Positions 49,231 to 58,961 are shown, numbered from the stretch's first letter. The stretch is DNA of 64,000 nucleotides from Deltaproteobacteria bacterium UBA5205 (GCA_002412715.1 DHVP01000048.1:72146-136145); one strand, 5' to 3'. Notes: generated from the sequence alone by a model not told the origin. Numbers and translations are program-made.

Positions 49231-51438
49231 ATGGGAAAGTCACTGCTCGTAGTCGAGTCGCCGACGAAGATGAAGACGTTATCAAAATACCTGGGCAAGG
49301 ATTTCGTCATCAAGGCAACATATGGCCATATAAAAGACCTTCCAAAAAGCACCCTTGGTGTTGATGTCGAAGAGGGATTCAAGCCCCATTTTCACATCCT
49401 GAAGGGCAAATCCAAGGTGGTCGATGAGATAAGAAAGGCAGGGAAAGAGGCGGAAAGAATCCTGATCGGGTCCGACCCCGACCGCGAAGGAGAAGCCATT
49501 GCCTTTCACGTGGCAGAGGTCATAGGAAAGGACGACCGCATTGAACGCGTCCTCTTCCACGAGATAACCAAAAAGGGAGTCCTCGATGCCATGAGGTCGC
49601 CCATCAAGCTCGACACGGCAAAATACAACGCCCAGAAGGCACGACGGATTCTCGACCGCCTCGTCGGATACAAGATCAGCCCCCTTCTGTGGGAGAGGGT
49701 AAGTTATGGACTCTCGGCGGGCAGGGTGCAATCGGTGGCGCTACGCCTCGTCTGCGACCGGGAAGCTGAGATCGAGGGTTTCGTCAGGGAAGAGTACTGG
49801 GTTGTCGATGTCGTTCTTGAGCTCCCCTCGGGAGAGACCTTCACCGCGACACTGGAACGAAAGGGCTCTGAAAAGATAAAGATACGCTCACAGGAAGAGG
49901 CCGCCGCCGTAAAAACGTATATTGCCGACAAGGAACTTGCCGTAACAAAGGTGGAACATAAGGAAAAGAGCATATCTCCCCAGCCGGCTTTCATTACGAG
50001 CAGGCTCCAGCAGGAGGCGTCGAGGATGCTCCGCCTCTCGCCCAAGCGTACCATGATGCTGGCCCAGAGACTTTACGAAGGGATCGACATTGGCGAAGAC
50101 GGTCCGGTGGGGCTCATCACCTACATGAGAACCGACTCCGTCAGGGTCTCCATGGAAGCGATCGCCGAGGCCCGGGAATTCGTAAAGAAGGGTTTCACGG
50201 AAAACTACCTCCCCGAGAAACCGAATTTCTTCAAGAACAGGAAGTCGGCCCAGGACGCACACGAGGCCATACGCCCCACGTCGGTATGGTTCACCCCTGA
50301 AAAGGTGAAACCTTACCTGGACAAGGAGCTTTTCGCTCTCTACGACCTTATCTGGAAACGCTTCGTATCGTCGCAGATGACCCAGAAAAAGGTCGAGACC
50401 AAAACGGTTGACGCTACCGCAGGCGACTATGTTTTCGTTGCCCGCGGCACCACCGTGCTCTTCGATGGTTTTACAAAGATCTATGAAGAGATCGGAGAGG
50501 AGGAGCAGGCCGAGAGTACACTTCCCGAGATCAAGAAAGGCCAAAAGGTGGACCTGAAAGATACTGTCATGGAACAGCGTTTCACCAACCCGCCCCCGCG
50601 CTATTCCGAGGCGTCCCTCATCCGGACCCTCGAAAGCAAGGGTATCGGCAGGCCGTCCACATACGCCACAATCGTCAGCACCGTGCAGGACCGGGACTAC
50701 GTGACCAGGGAAAAGGGGAGACTCACGCCCACACCCCTCGGCAGAACCGTAAACAAGCTCCTGGCGGAATTTTTTCCCACCGTGCTCGATGTCGGCTTCA
50801 CGGCAAAAATGGAAGTCAGGCTGGATGAGATCGAAGACGGAAAAAAGGACTGGGTAAGATCCCTCGAAAAATTCAACAGTTCCTTCGAAGGCGAATTGAA
50901 AAGCGCCCAGCAGCAGATGAAGAGCCTCAAGAAAGAGGAGAAGGAAACGGACATCGTATGTGACAGGTGCGGTAAGAAAATGCTCCTCAGGTGGGGAAAA
51001 AGCGGCGAATATCTGGTCTGTTCGGGAAAGCCGGAGTGTAAGAACAAGAAAAACGTCAAAGTGGAAGCCGACGGTAAAATAACCATTGTTGAAAGCGAGG
51101 CAAAGGGGACCTGTCCCGTATGCAAGGGCAAGCTCATAGAAAAGAAAGGGCGGTTCGGCCGTTTTCTCGCCTGCAGCAACTATCCCGAATGTAAGCACAC
51201 ACAGGCGTATTCCCTGGGGTTCGGCTGTCCCATGGAAGGATGCCCGGGCAAACTGGTCGAAAAGACTTCGAAAAAGAAAAAGAAATTCATCAGCTGTTCC
51301 GAATACCCGAAATGCTCTTTTGCGACAAACCGGGAACCGGCGGAAGGCCCCTGCCCCGCATGCGGCGCCCCGACCCTTTTCTCCTTCAGAAAAAACCTCT
51401 TCTGCCTCCGCAAGGAATGTGGATGGAAATCACGATAA
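49231..51438 (+). CDS. topA: DNA topoisomerase I
   Basis: The 735-residue type IA enzyme relaxes negative supercoils. It has the N-terminal Toprim domain (VESPTKMKTLSKYLG, SDPDREGEAIAFHVAE), the central domains with the active-site tyrosine in LITYMRTDSVR (about residue 295), and GIGRPSTYATIVSTVQ. The C terminus carries four zinc-ribbon modules, each of the form C-x2-C or CPMEGC to C-x4-C: CDRCGK, CPVCKG, CPMEGCPGK and CPACGA. RBS AAAGGAG occurs before the ATG. It overlaps trmFO by 16 nt. Confidence 0.96.
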   Translation: MGKSLLVVESPTKMKTLSKYLGKDFVIKATYGHIKDLPKSTLGVDVEEGFKPHFHILKGKSKVVDEIRKAGKEAERILIGSDPDREGEAIAFHVAEVIGKDDRIERVLFHEITKKGVLDAMRSPIKLDTAKYNAQKARRILDRLVGYKISPLLWERVSYGLSAGRVQSVALRLVCDREAEIEGFVREEYWVVDVVLELPSGETFTATLERKGSEKIKIRSQEEAAAVKTYIADKELAVTKVEHKEKSISPQPAFITSRLQQEASRMLRLSPKRTMMLAQRLYEGIDIGEDGPVGLITYMRTDSVRVSMEAIAEAREFVKKGFTENYLPEKPNFFKNRKSAQDAHEAIRPTSVWFTPEKVKPYLDKELFALYDLIWKRFVSSQMTQKKVETKTVDATAGDYVFVARGTTVLFDGFTKIYEEIGEEEQAESTLPEIKKGQKVDLKDTVMEQRFTNPPPRYSEASLIRTLESKGIGRPSTYATIVSTVQDRDYVTREKGRLTPTPLGRTVNKLLAEFFPTVLDVGFTAKMEVRLDEIEDGKKDWVRSLEKFNSSFEGELKSAQQQMKSLKKEEKETDIVCDRCGKKMLLRWGKSGEYLVCSGKPECKNKKNVKVEADGKITIVESEAKGTCPVCKGKLIEKKGRFGRFLACSNYPECKHTQAYSLGFGCPMEGCPGKLVEKTSKKKKKFISCSEYPKCSFATNREPAEGPCPACGAPTLFSFRKNLFCLRKECGWKSR

Positions 51439-52727
51439 TCGGGGGCGGACTTGCAGGGGTGGAGGCCGCACACCAGATCACCCGTATGGGCGGGCGGGCG
51501 GTTCTTTACGAAATGCGCCCGCACGTAAGCACACCGGCCCATCAAGGCGATCTGCTCGCGGAGCTTGTCTGCAGCAATTCCCTTAAATCCCTGGATCTCC
51601 AAAACGCCCACGGTCTGCTCAAGGAAGAGCTCCGCAGACTCGGGTCCCTTATCATCGGGGCGGCGGACGAAACGGCGATCCCCGGCGGCAAGGCCCTCGT
51701 TGTCGACCGGGTCCGGTTCGCACAACGGCTTACGGAATCGATCGTGAGCAATCCGGGCATCCGCCTCAAGCGCGAAGAGGTCCGCCGGATACCGGAAGGA
51801 TTCGTGATCGTCGCCTCGGGGCCCCTGACGAGCGAACATCTTGCCGGGAAATTGACGTCCCTGACGGGAGCCGAGAACCTCTCGTTTTTCGATGCCATTT
51901 CACCCGTAGTCGATGCCGCCAGCATAGACTACGATAAAGCCTTTTACGCATCGCGATATATAAAGGATGGGGCAGGTGACTATCTGAACTGTCCCCTTAC
52001 GAAGGAGGAGTACGACAGGTTCCACGAGGCGCTGATCAGTGCGGAAAGGGTCGATCTCAGGGAATTCGAGAAGACATCCTATTTCGAAGGGTGCCTGCCC
52101 GTGGAGGTTCTCGCCGAGAGGGGGAAGAAGACACTGGCTTTCGGGCCGATGAAACCTGTCGGGCTTGAGGACCCACGGGACGGAAGAAGGCCCTACGCCG
52201 TCCTGCAGCTCAGGAAGGAGAACGCCTCGGGAAGCATGCTCAATCTCGTCGGCTTTCAGACAAAAATGAAATATCCCGAACAGGAACGGGTTTTCCGAAT
52301 GATACCGGCCCTGAAGAATGCCGTGTTCCTGCGGCACGGAAGCATTCACCGGAACACGTACATCAACGCCCCCGTGTGCCTTACTGAAACTCTTCAGTTA
52401 AAGACGGAGCCGCGGGTCTTTTTCGCCGGACAAATCACGGGCGTCGAGGGCTACGTCGAATCGACGGCTATGGGGCTTATCGCAGGCATATCGGCGTTTA
52501 TGGCCGCGGCCGGCACGAATTTTCATCCCCCTGGCCCGTCAACGTGCGTGGGAGCGCTGGTCCGTTATCTCACCACCGAAAACAAAAATTTCCAGCCGAT
52601 GAATATTAATTTCGGCCTCATCGAAGGCTATTCGAAGAAATACAAAGAGGCGGCCGTCGCAACGGCGTTGAGTGAGATAGAAAACTGGAAAAAGGAAATG
52701 TTGGATTCTGGAAAAAGAGACTCGTAA
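51423..52727 (+). CDS. trmFO: tRNA m5U54 methyltransferase, folate- and FAD-dependent
   Basis: The enzyme makes ribothymidine at position 54 of tRNAs using methylene-tetrahydrofolate. The 434-residue protein starts with the FAD motif ITIIGGGLAGVEAAHQITRMGG, then ELVCSNSLKS with a catalytic-site cysteine, and later FEGCLPVEVLAERG with the second, YINAPVCLTETLQLK, and AGQITGVEGYVESTAMG. The ATG at 51423, with AAGGA six bases upstream, gives the normal length; an ATG two codons earlier is possible. The 16-nt overlap with topA implies coupling. It occurs with topA and dprA in many genomes. Confidence 0.95.
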   Translation: MEITIIGGGLAGVEAAHQITRMGGRAVLYEMRPHVSTPAHQGDLLAELVCSNSLKSLDLQNAHGLLKEELRRLGSLIIGAADETAIPGGKALVVDRVRFAQRLTESIVSNPGIRLKREEVRRIPEGFVIVASGPLTSEHLAGKLTSLTGAENLSFFDAISPVVDAASIDYDKAFYASRYIKDGAGDYLNCPLTKEEYDRFHEALISAERVDLREFEKTSYFEGCLPVEVLAERGKKTLAFGPMKPVGLEDPRDGRRPYAVLQLRKENASGSMLNLVGFQTKMKYPEQERVFRMIPALKNAVFLRHGSIHRNTYINAPVCLTETLQLKTEPRVFFAGQITGVEGYVESTAMGLIAGISAFMAAAGTNFHPPGPSTCVGALVRYLTTENKNFQPMNINFGLIEGYSKKYKEAAVATALSEIENWKKEMLDSGKRDS

Positions 52728-52780
52728 GTGTTAATGTAAATGGCCTCAAGCCGGAATGACGAGAATTATAGACTTTATAA

Positions 52781-52798
52781 CGTGAAACCTGAAACAGC
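52781..52798. repeat. GAAACCTGAAAC-type repeat upstream of bioB
   Basis: CGTGAAACCTGAAACAGC follows the sequence CCTCAAGCCGGAATGACG (52744 and on), which looks like half of a TCATTCCGG REP element. It lies directly before the bioB ribosome-binding site. Confidence 0.5.
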
Positions 52799-52814
52799 AT
52801 TTACAGGAGGTACC

Positions 52815-53801
52815 ATGAATTCCCTTTTTGATAAACTGATGAACAAGGCTTTAAAGACAAAGAACGTTTCCGATAAAGAGGCCCTGAAGTTGTACGAGGA
52901 AGGCCAAAAAGACCCCTTCGGGCTGATGGCCAGCGCCTCGAAGATACGGGAGCATTTCAAGGGCAACGCGGTGAATCTCTGCGGCATAGTCAACGCAAAA
53001 TCAGGGGTCTGTCCCGAGAATTGCAGATTCTGTGCGCAGTCCGCCCATTACCATACGGAGGCGCCCGTCTACCCCCTCGTGTCAGCCGAAGAGATCGGAG
53101 AGAAAGGTCGCCTTGCAAAGGAAAGCGGCGCACACATGTTCAGCATCGTCACGAGCGGCACACGTATCGTGACGGACGAGGAATGGCAAACCATCTACCG
53201 CGCCATCGGGTTCCTGAACGCGCTGGGGATCAAGCCTTGCGGCTCGCTGGGAATGCTCAATGAAGAAACAGCACGGAACCTCAAAGAGGCGGGCCTTTAT
53301 CGGTATCATCACAACCTGGAGACATCACGGAGCTTCTTTGATAATATCTGCTCGACTCATGACTACGAAGAAGATACGGAAACAGTGCGCGTGGCCCGCG
53401 CGGCAGACCTTACCGTTTGCTCCGGCGGCATCATCGGTCTCGGTGAAGTCATGGAGCACCGTATCGAGATGGCAACGACCTTAAGAGAACTGGACGTCGA
53501 TTCCGTCCCGATCAACATCCTCAATGCCATCCCGGGCACGCCCCTTGAGAATGTCTCTCCGCTCACACCGATGGAGATACTCCTGACGGTCGCCCTATAC
53601 CGCTTTATCCTTCCCGACAAGGACATCAAACTCTGCGGTGGAAAGGAAAAGAACTTGAGGCAGCTCCTCCCCCTTGCCATCGTAGCCGGCTGCAACTCCC
53701 TCATGACGGGCAATTACCTCACAACCCTGGGCCGCGACACCCCCGCCGACCTGGAGATGATACGAGACCTCGGCATGACGGCAAGCTTCGACGAGAGTTA
53801 A
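52815..53801 (+). CDS. bioB: Biotin synthase
   Basis: The radical-SAM enzyme inserts sulfur into dethiobiotin. The 328-residue protein has the radical-SAM cluster motif CPENCRFCAQS (C66, C70, C73), preceded by LCGIVNAKSG, and HHNLETSRSFF and INILNAIPGTPLE. The ATG at 52815 follows AGGAGG. No other biotin genes are adjacent. It is the last gene of the plus-strand block, ended by a palindromic repeat against convergent pilC. Confidence 0.95.
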   Translation: MNSLFDKLMNKALKTKNVSDKEALKLYEEGQKDPFGLMASASKIREHFKGNAVNLCGIVNAKSGVCPENCRFCAQSAHYHTEAPVYPLVSAEEIGEKGRLAKESGAHMFSIVTSGTRIVTDEEWQTIYRAIGFLNALGIKPCGSLGMLNEETARNLKEAGLYRYHHNLETSRSFFDNICSTHDYEEDTETVRVARAADLTVCSGGIIGLGEVMEHRIEMATTLRELDVDSVPINILNAIPGTPLENVSPLTPMEILLTVALYRFILPDKDIKLCGGKEKNLRQLLPLAIVAGCNSLMTGNYLTTLGRDTPADLEMIRDLGMTASFDES

Positions 53802-53855
53802 AAAGACTTCTCCTCGGACCCGCCTGCCTTGAAGCGGCGAAAAGAGTAAAGAAAC

Positions 53856-53903
53856 AAATCATAGGTCTTATAAGTCGTATAAGACCTATAGGCCCTATGA
53901 TTT
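53856..53903. repeat. ATAGGTCC-family intergenic palindrome, copy 5
   Basis: AAATCATAGGTCTTATAAGTC pairs with a segment ending in AGACCTATAGGCCCTATGATTT, and a T-run follows. It separates convergent bioB and pilC and has the longest arms of this family (about 20 bases each side). Confidence 0.8.
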
Positions 53904-53975
53904 TTTCCAGGGACCAGCGCGCTCACGTTTGTTACGGGATAAACGCGAGATGGTTTTGTCTTTACTTTTTGCTTT

Positions 53976-55181
53976 CTACCCGACTGCCTGGCCAAGTTTG
54001 AAGATAGGAAGGTACATGGCGACGATGAGTCCGCCAAGGACCACCCCGAGGAAGACCATGATCATGGGTTCCATCATGGCGGTGAGGTTGGTGACCATGT
54101 TATCGACGTCCTCTTCATAGAAGTCTGCGATCTTGTTGAGCATACTGTCGAGGGCGCCCGTTGACTCACCGACCTGGACCATCTGGACGACCATGGGAGG
54201 AAAGATGCCGGCCTGCTCCAGGGGCTCAGCCATCGTGCGGCCTTCGCTGATTCGGGAACGCGCCACCAGGAGAGCCTCTTCAACGATCTTGTTGCCGGCC
54301 ACCTTTGCAACAATGATCATGCTTTCCAGGATCGCCACACCGCTCATGAGCAACGTCGCAAGGGTCCGAGTCACTCTGGCCACTGAGGCTTTGATGGTAA
54401 GGAGCCCGAAAAGGGGAAGTTTGAGAATAAGCCGGTCGATGGTACGGTGCCCGTTGTCGGTCTTGTAATAATATTTCAGCGCCACCACCAGACCGACAAT
54501 ACCGCCGATAATAACATACCAGTAGGACTGGACGATCTGGCTCAAATTGATAACGATCTGCGTCGGTGCCGGCAGCTCCGCACCCATCTCCTTGAACATC
54601 TTCTCAAAGACGGGTATGACAAAAAGAAGGAGCACGATGACAACGATAAAGGCGACCAGAATGATCGCCACAGGGTAGATCATCGCGGACTTGACCTTCT
54701 TCCTCAGTTTTTCCGATTTTTCCATGTATACGGCAAGTCTCTGCAAAACGCCGTCCAGTAGACCGCCCTCCTCGCCAGCGACGACAAGGTTGACATAGAG
54801 CTCATCGAAACACTTCGGGTAGTCTCTCAGGGCGTCGGCAAACCGCGAGCCGCCTTCGATCTTTTCCTTGATCTCTTTGACGATGCCCCTGAAATTAACG
54901 TCTTCTATCTGATTGGCCAGGATTTCCAAGGACTGCACAAGGGGCAATCCCGATGTGATCATCGTTGAAAGCTGCCGCGTAAAAAGCAGGATTTGTATAC
55001 TCGGTATCTTTCTCTGAGGATTGTATTTTTGCTTCCCCGCCTCTTTGGTTTCCGTCATGGAGGTGAGGATGACGCCGTCTTTTCTCAGTGCGGCCCGGAG
55101 AGCATCACCGGAGGCGGCCTTCGACACGCCTTTGCGCGTGTCTCCCGATACCGATCTCCCTTCCCACTGATACTGCGGCAT
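53976..55181 (-). CDS. pilC: Type IV pilus / type II secretion inner-membrane platform protein
   Basis: The 401-residue PilC/GspF family protein has MPQYQWEGRSVSGDTRKGV at the start (family pattern), two repeated GspF domains with LLFTRQLSTMITSGLPLVQSLEILA and RVTRTLATLLMSGVAILESMIIV, and three membrane helices (about 170-192, 220-240, and 375-397). It anchors the pilus assembly motor. No other pilus genes lie next to it, so it is an orphan copy or separated from its cluster. There is no Shine-Dalgarno sequence before the ATG. A TTGCAA-N16-TATTAT promoter ends 5 nt before the start codon, suggesting a leaderless mRNA. Confidence 0.92.
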   Translation of the reverse strand: MPQYQWEGRSVSGDTRKGVSKAASGDALRAALRKDGVILTSMTETKEAGKQKYNPQRKIPSIQILLFTRQLSTMITSGLPLVQSLEILANQIEDVNFRGIVKEIKEKIEGGSRFADALRDYPKCFDELYVNLVVAGEEGGLLDGVLQRLAVYMEKSEKLRKKVKSAMIYPVAIILVAFIVVIVLLLFVIPVFEKMFKEMGAELPAPTQIVINLSQIVQSYWYVIIGGIVGLVVALKYYYKTDNGHRTIDRLILKLPLFGLLTIKASVARVTRTLATLLMSGVAILESMIIVAKVAGNKIVEEALLVARSRISEGRTMAEPLEQAGIFPPMVVQMVQVGESTGALDSMLNKIADFYEEDVDNMVTNLTAMMEPMIMVFLGVVLGGLIVAMYLPIFKLGQAVG

Positions 55182-55329
55182 GACTCAATAATACATGAAT
55201 AATTTTTTTTTGCAAAGAGAAAATTACAATAAACGGATGGTTGGTGAATAAACCGGTTCCAAGATATAGATTTTAGATTCTAACAACGGGTAATAATTGA
55301 ATAATTATGTGATAAACGTCACATCCAAG

Positions 55330-55406
55330 GCAGGTAATTAGGCTATGGGTAATAGGGGAAAAACTCAATCCTTCCCATGACCCATAACCTATTACCTATA
55401 ACCTGT
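55330..55406. repeat. TAGGTAATGGG-family inverted repeat, copy 4
   Basis: The left arm (55330-55358, GGCTATGGGTAATAGGGG at its end) pairs with the right arm (55372-55406, TTCCCATGACCCATAACC and onward). It lies directly after the degP stop, in its 3' region, upstream of pilC on the same strand. The remaining part of the gap, 55182-55329, is AT-rich. Confidence 0.8.
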
Positions 55407-55407
55407 T

Positions 55408-56871
55408 TTATTCCCTTATCACCGTGTAGAACGTCGCGTTTTCACGCTGGATAAGCATTACGATGCCTTCTTTGACATTCGATCGTTTCACGGCTTCCTT
55501 GAATTCGGCGACGCTTCTTACCGGTTTTCTGGCAACTTCCCTGACGACATCTCCCGAACGAATGTCCGCCTCCTGCGCGGGCGATCCCGGTATGACATCG
55601 GTCACGATGACGCCCCGTTTATCTTTAAGGTTAAGGTGTTTGGCGATCTCTCCCGTAATATCCTGGACAACAAGACCCAGCTCTTTTTCAACCTCGGTCT
55701 TCTTTGATGCCTTGAGGCCCTCTTCCTGGAGTTCGCCGATGACCACCTCCACTTCCATCTGTTTTTTGTCCCGGATGAGGACCATCTTTGCCTTCTTACC
55801 TATCTCCGTCGAAGCGACAAGACGGGGAAGAGTCTCGTTATCCTTGATCTTCTTGCCATTGTAGGAAACGATCAGGTCGCCGCGCTTGATCCCCGCTTTC
55901 TCGGCGGGACTCTGCTCCATGACATCGGCGACCAGGGCACCTTCCGATTCCTTAAGGCCAAAGCTTTTCGCGATCTCCGGCGTCATCCTCTGGATCACGA
56001 CGCCGAGCCAGCCACGGGCCACCTTCCCCTTGCTTTTCAGCTGGGACAGCATGTCCCGTGCCACATTGATGGGTATGGCAAAACCGATTCCCTGACCGCC
56101 GGAAACAATGGCCGTATTGATCCCGACCACTTCTCCCTTGAGATTGAGGAGGGGTCCGCCGCTGTTGCCGGGGTTTATGGATGCATCGGTCTGGATGAAC
56201 TCATCATAGGGCCCTGCCCCGATGATCCTGCCCTTTGCGCTGACGATTCCCGCGGTGACGGTATGTTCGAGGCCGAAGGGATTGCCGATCGCCATGACCC
56301 AGTCTCCCACCTGCAGTGCCTCGGAATCGCCGAGAGTTGCCACGGGAAGTGATTGCCTGACGTCGATCTTGATGAGGGCTATGTCGGTCTTGGGATCGCG
56401 CCCTATGATCCTCGCATCGTATTCTTTCTCATCGGAGAGTTTTACTTTAATGGTGGAGGCTTTCTCAACGACGTGGTTGTTCGTCAGAATATAGCCTTCC
56501 TTATCGATGACGAAACCCGACCCGAGACTGCGCTGCTTGTATTCCCGGCGCGGCCCGTTGCCAAAAAACTTATCGAAGAAATCATCATTAAAAAAATCCT
56601 TGAAAGGATTGTTCGGGCCGACAAAAGGCCCCTGCCCCCCGGGGCCCCTGACAACCGCCGTGGTGCTGATATTGACGATTGACGGCTTCGCCTGGTTGAC
56701 GAGGCCGGCCAGGCTCGGCAATCCATTATTGAAAGCCGCCGCGGTCCGGACGTTTTGCGCGGCCGGTGGCGCCGGCGGTCTGTCGGGCAACACCTGCGCC
56801 CTTACGTATGCAAAGCCCAGGGCGGCGACGATGAGAACACAAACGGTTAATACGAGGCGTTTGCTCTTCAT
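55408..56871 (-). CDS. degP: Do-like periplasmic serine protease (DegP/HtrA family)
   Basis: The 487-residue protease and chaperone acts on damaged envelope proteins. It has a signal peptide (LVLTVCVLIVAALGFAYVRA), the trypsin-like domain with catalytic H133 (LTNNHVV), D163 (KTDIALIKID) and S237 (NPGNSGGPL), and two PDZ domains (about 290-375 and 385-485). The start at 56871 follows GGAGG. It is the last gene of a response regulator-kinase-degP operon, spaced 13 nt from the kinase, in the manner of CpxRA-DegP and MprAB-PepD envelope-stress systems. Confidence 0.95.
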   Translation of the reverse strand: MKSKRLVLTVCVLIVAALGFAYVRAQVLPDRPPAPPAAQNVRTAAAFNNGLPSLAGLVNQAKPSIVNISTTAVVRGPGGQGPFVGPNNPFKDFFNDDFFDKFFGNGPRREYKQRSLGSGFVIDKEGYILTNNHVVEKASTIKVKLSDEKEYDARIIGRDPKTDIALIKIDVRQSLPVATLGDSEALQVGDWVMAIGNPFGLEHTVTAGIVSAKGRIIGAGPYDEFIQTDASINPGNSGGPLLNLKGEVVGINTAIVSGGQGIGFAIPINVARDMLSQLKSKGKVARGWLGVVIQRMTPEIAKSFGLKESEGALVADVMEQSPAEKAGIKRGDLIVSYNGKKIKDNETLPRLVASTEIGKKAKMVLIRDKKQMEVEVVIGELQEEGLKASKKTEVEKELGLVVQDITGEIAKHLNLKDKRGVIVTDVIPGSPAQEADIRSGDVVREVARKPVRSVAEFKEAVKRSNVKEGIVMLIQRENATFYTVIRE

Positions 56872-56884
56872 AAAGAATCCTCCA

Positions 56885-58288
56885 TCATGACATGGGTAGC
56901 TTGATCGTAAACACACTTCCTGCGGCGGGCCTCGATTGGACGTCTATACTCCCTTTGTGAGCTTCGGCTATCCATTTGCTGATGGAAAGCCCGAGGCCGC
57001 TCCCGCTCTCACGCTTGCGGGACCTGTCGGCACGGTAAAACCTGTCAAAGATGTACTTGATATCGCCCGGTGAAATACCCGGTCCGTCATCCTCCACATT
57101 TACACAGGCGAAACCGTTCTGCTTATACGATGAGACCATGACGTGCCCGCCGCGATGTCCGTACTTGATGGCGTTCTCCACCACATTGGTGATCATTCTG
57201 CGCAATTTGAGCTCGTCTCCGACAAGACGGATGTCCTCGAGTTCCCTGACGACGATCTCAACACCTTTATTTTCGCCGAAAAGCTTCATGTTCATGCAGA
57301 CATCGGCAAGAAGATCGCGAAGATCGACTTTTTCAAGGTTCATCCCGATGTCCTTCGTTTCAGCCTTGGAAAGCAGAAGGAGATCGTCGATGATCCGGCT
57401 CATCCTGTCAATTTCCTCGAGGTTGCTTTGCATGGACCTCTTGTACTCTTCGTTTGTCCGCTCCTTCCTCAAGGCCAGTTCCGTTTCGCCTTTCAGGATG
57501 GTGAGCGGCGTTTTAAGCTCATGTGAGACATCAATGCTGAACTGATTGATCCTCTGGAAAGAATCCTTGAGCCGGGAAATCATGGCGTTGAAGGTTTCCG
57601 CAAGGCGGCCGAGTTCGTCTTTCCGCCCTTTTATGTCAATGCGTTCATCGAGGTTGTTTGAGGATATGTTCACCGCCGCCCTCCGGATCTGGTCCACGGG
57701 CTTCATGGTCTTTTTCGCCATGAAATATCCCACCACGATGGTGACGCTGATGGAGGTGATGATGCTGATGATCATGATTATGAGGAGACGCTTCATGGTG
57801 TCCTCAAACTCCTCCAGCGACGAGCCGACCTGTACGATGCTGATGATCTTCTTGTGTTCTACGATGGGCATTGTGATCATGCGCAGCCGGGGGCGCGCTG
57901 TTTCTATGGTTTCGTAGACGATTTCACCCTTGAGGGCCTTTTCGAGGGTGACAAAGCTCACCGGAACCGCCTCCGCCTCGAGGTCATTCAGCCTCGCCCC
58001 GATCTTCCCGGAGGCATCGATGATCTGGATGAACTTGCCCTTCGGTTTCTTGCCGAGGGCATTCTCGAGGTAGCGCTCGAAGTTGCCGAAAAGGCTCTGG
58101 TTGTGGGTTTCGGTCATGGATGAGGCAAGCACCTCGGCTATCGATTTGATCTTGGTGTCAATGCTCTTCTGGAGGCTGTTTTTAAAATAGATGTAAACCC
58201 CGCTCGAGAACGTGACAAGTATCAGGGCCAGGATGCCGCCGTACCATAGCGTCAGTTTCCACTTAATGGGAAGATTAAATCTTTTCAT
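56885..58288 (-). CDS. Membrane sensor histidine kinase of the envelope-stress operon
   Basis: The 467-residue protein has two membrane helices (about 12-34 and 168-190) around a 130-residue periplasmic sensor region, a HAMP domain (about 190-243), HisKA with H256 in SIDVSHELKTPLT, and an HATPase domain (NVVENAIKYGHRGGH, DDGPGISPGDIKYIFDRFYRADRSRKRESGSGLGLSI). This is a classical EnvZ/CpxA-type layout. Its start overlaps the response regulator by 14 nt. The downstream degP suggests that it senses envelope damage, but the ligand is unknown. Confidence 0.94.
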   Translation of the reverse strand: MKRFNLPIKWKLTLWYGGILALILVTFSSGVYIYFKNSLQKSIDTKIKSIAEVLASSMTETHNQSLFGNFERYLENALGKKPKGKFIQIIDASGKIGARLNDLEAEAVPVSFVTLEKALKGEIVYETIETARPRLRMITMPIVEHKKIISIVQVGSSLEEFEDTMKRLLIIMIISIITSISVTIVVGYFMAKKTMKPVDQIRRAAVNISSNNLDERIDIKGRKDELGRLAETFNAMISRLKDSFQRINQFSIDVSHELKTPLTILKGETELALRKERTNEEYKRSMQSNLEEIDRMSRIIDDLLLLSKAETKDIGMNLEKVDLRDLLADVCMNMKLFGENKGVEIVVRELEDIRLVGDELKLRRMITNVVENAIKYGHRGGHVMVSSYKQNGFACVNVEDDGPGISPGDIKYIFDRFYRADRSRKRESGSGLGLSISKWIAEAHKGSIDVQSRPAAGSVFTIKLPMS

Positions 58289-58952
58289 CTTCTTTGAGGA
58301 TGTAGCCGACTCCCCGTACGGTGTGGATGAATTTCTTTTCCGTAAGGAGCTCTATCTTCTTTCTGAGAAAATTCACATATACATCAACGATGTTCGAGGA
58401 ATCGTCCTGGCTCTGCCAGGCATACTCCGCCATCTCTTTGCGGGCCAGCGGTCTCTCACTGTTGCGCATCATATACTCCATAATAAGGAACTCTTTTTCG
58501 GTAAGTTCCGCTTCCTTCCCCTCAATGGTCAGTCTCCTGTTATAGGGATTGAGGACGATCTCGCGGTATTCGAGGGTCAACGGGACGGCCTTACGGCTTC
58601 GTCTGAGCAGCGCGCGGATCCGGGCAAGGAGCTCCTCAAAAGAGAAGGGTTTTGTCAGGTAATCATCACTTCCCGTGTCCAGTCCCTTGATGACATCTTC
58701 CTTGGTGCTCTTCGCCGTGATAATGAGAACGGGCGTTTCTATGCCTGAGTGGCGCATTCTCTTCAAGACTTCCAGGCCGTCGATCTCGGGTATCATGAGG
58801 TCGAGAAGAACAATATCGTAATCCCGCGTCGTGACCAGATCGAGACCGATCCTGCCGTCCTCCGCCAGGTCCACGGCGTACCCTTCTTCTTCAAGGCCCC
58901 TCATGACAAAATTGGCAACCTTCGATTCATCCTCAACAAGAAGAACTTTCAT
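58275..58952 (-). CDS. OmpR/PhoB-type response regulator
   Basis: The 225-residue protein has a receiver domain with the acidic pocket LLVEDESK, phosphoacceptor D51 (IVLLDLMIPEIDG) and ITAKSTKEDVIKGLDTGSDDYLTKPF, followed by a winged-helix DNA-binding domain (LTEKEFLIMEYMMRNSERPLARKEM, VDVYVNFLRKKIE and IHTVRGVGYIL). It is the first gene of the operon with its cognate kinase and degP. The start is the ATG at 58952 or a GTG two codons earlier. A good promoter ends about 10 nt upstream of the ATG, leaving a very short leader. Confidence 0.95.
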   Translation of the reverse strand: MKVLLVEDESKVANFVMRGLEEEGYAVDLAEDGRIGLDLVTTRDYDIVLLDLMIPEIDGLEVLKRMRHSGIETPVLIITAKSTKEDVIKGLDTGSDDYLTKPFSFEELLARIRALLRRSRKAVPLTLEYREIVLNPYNRRLTIEGKEAELTEKEFLIMEYMMRNSERPLARKEMAEYAWQSQDDSSNIVDVYVNFLRKKIELLTEKKFIHTVRGVGYILKEDEKI

Positions 58953-58961
58953 ATCCACAAT

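Noticed and set aside
49888..51198. A 436-codon open frame antisense to topA
   Set aside because: It mirrors the topA coding sequence; no domain and no ribosome-binding site.
52728..52814. BirA operator upstream of bioB
   Set aside because: No TTGTTAACC/GGTTTACAA-type inverted sites are visible; TGTTAATGTAAA near 52728 has no matching second half.
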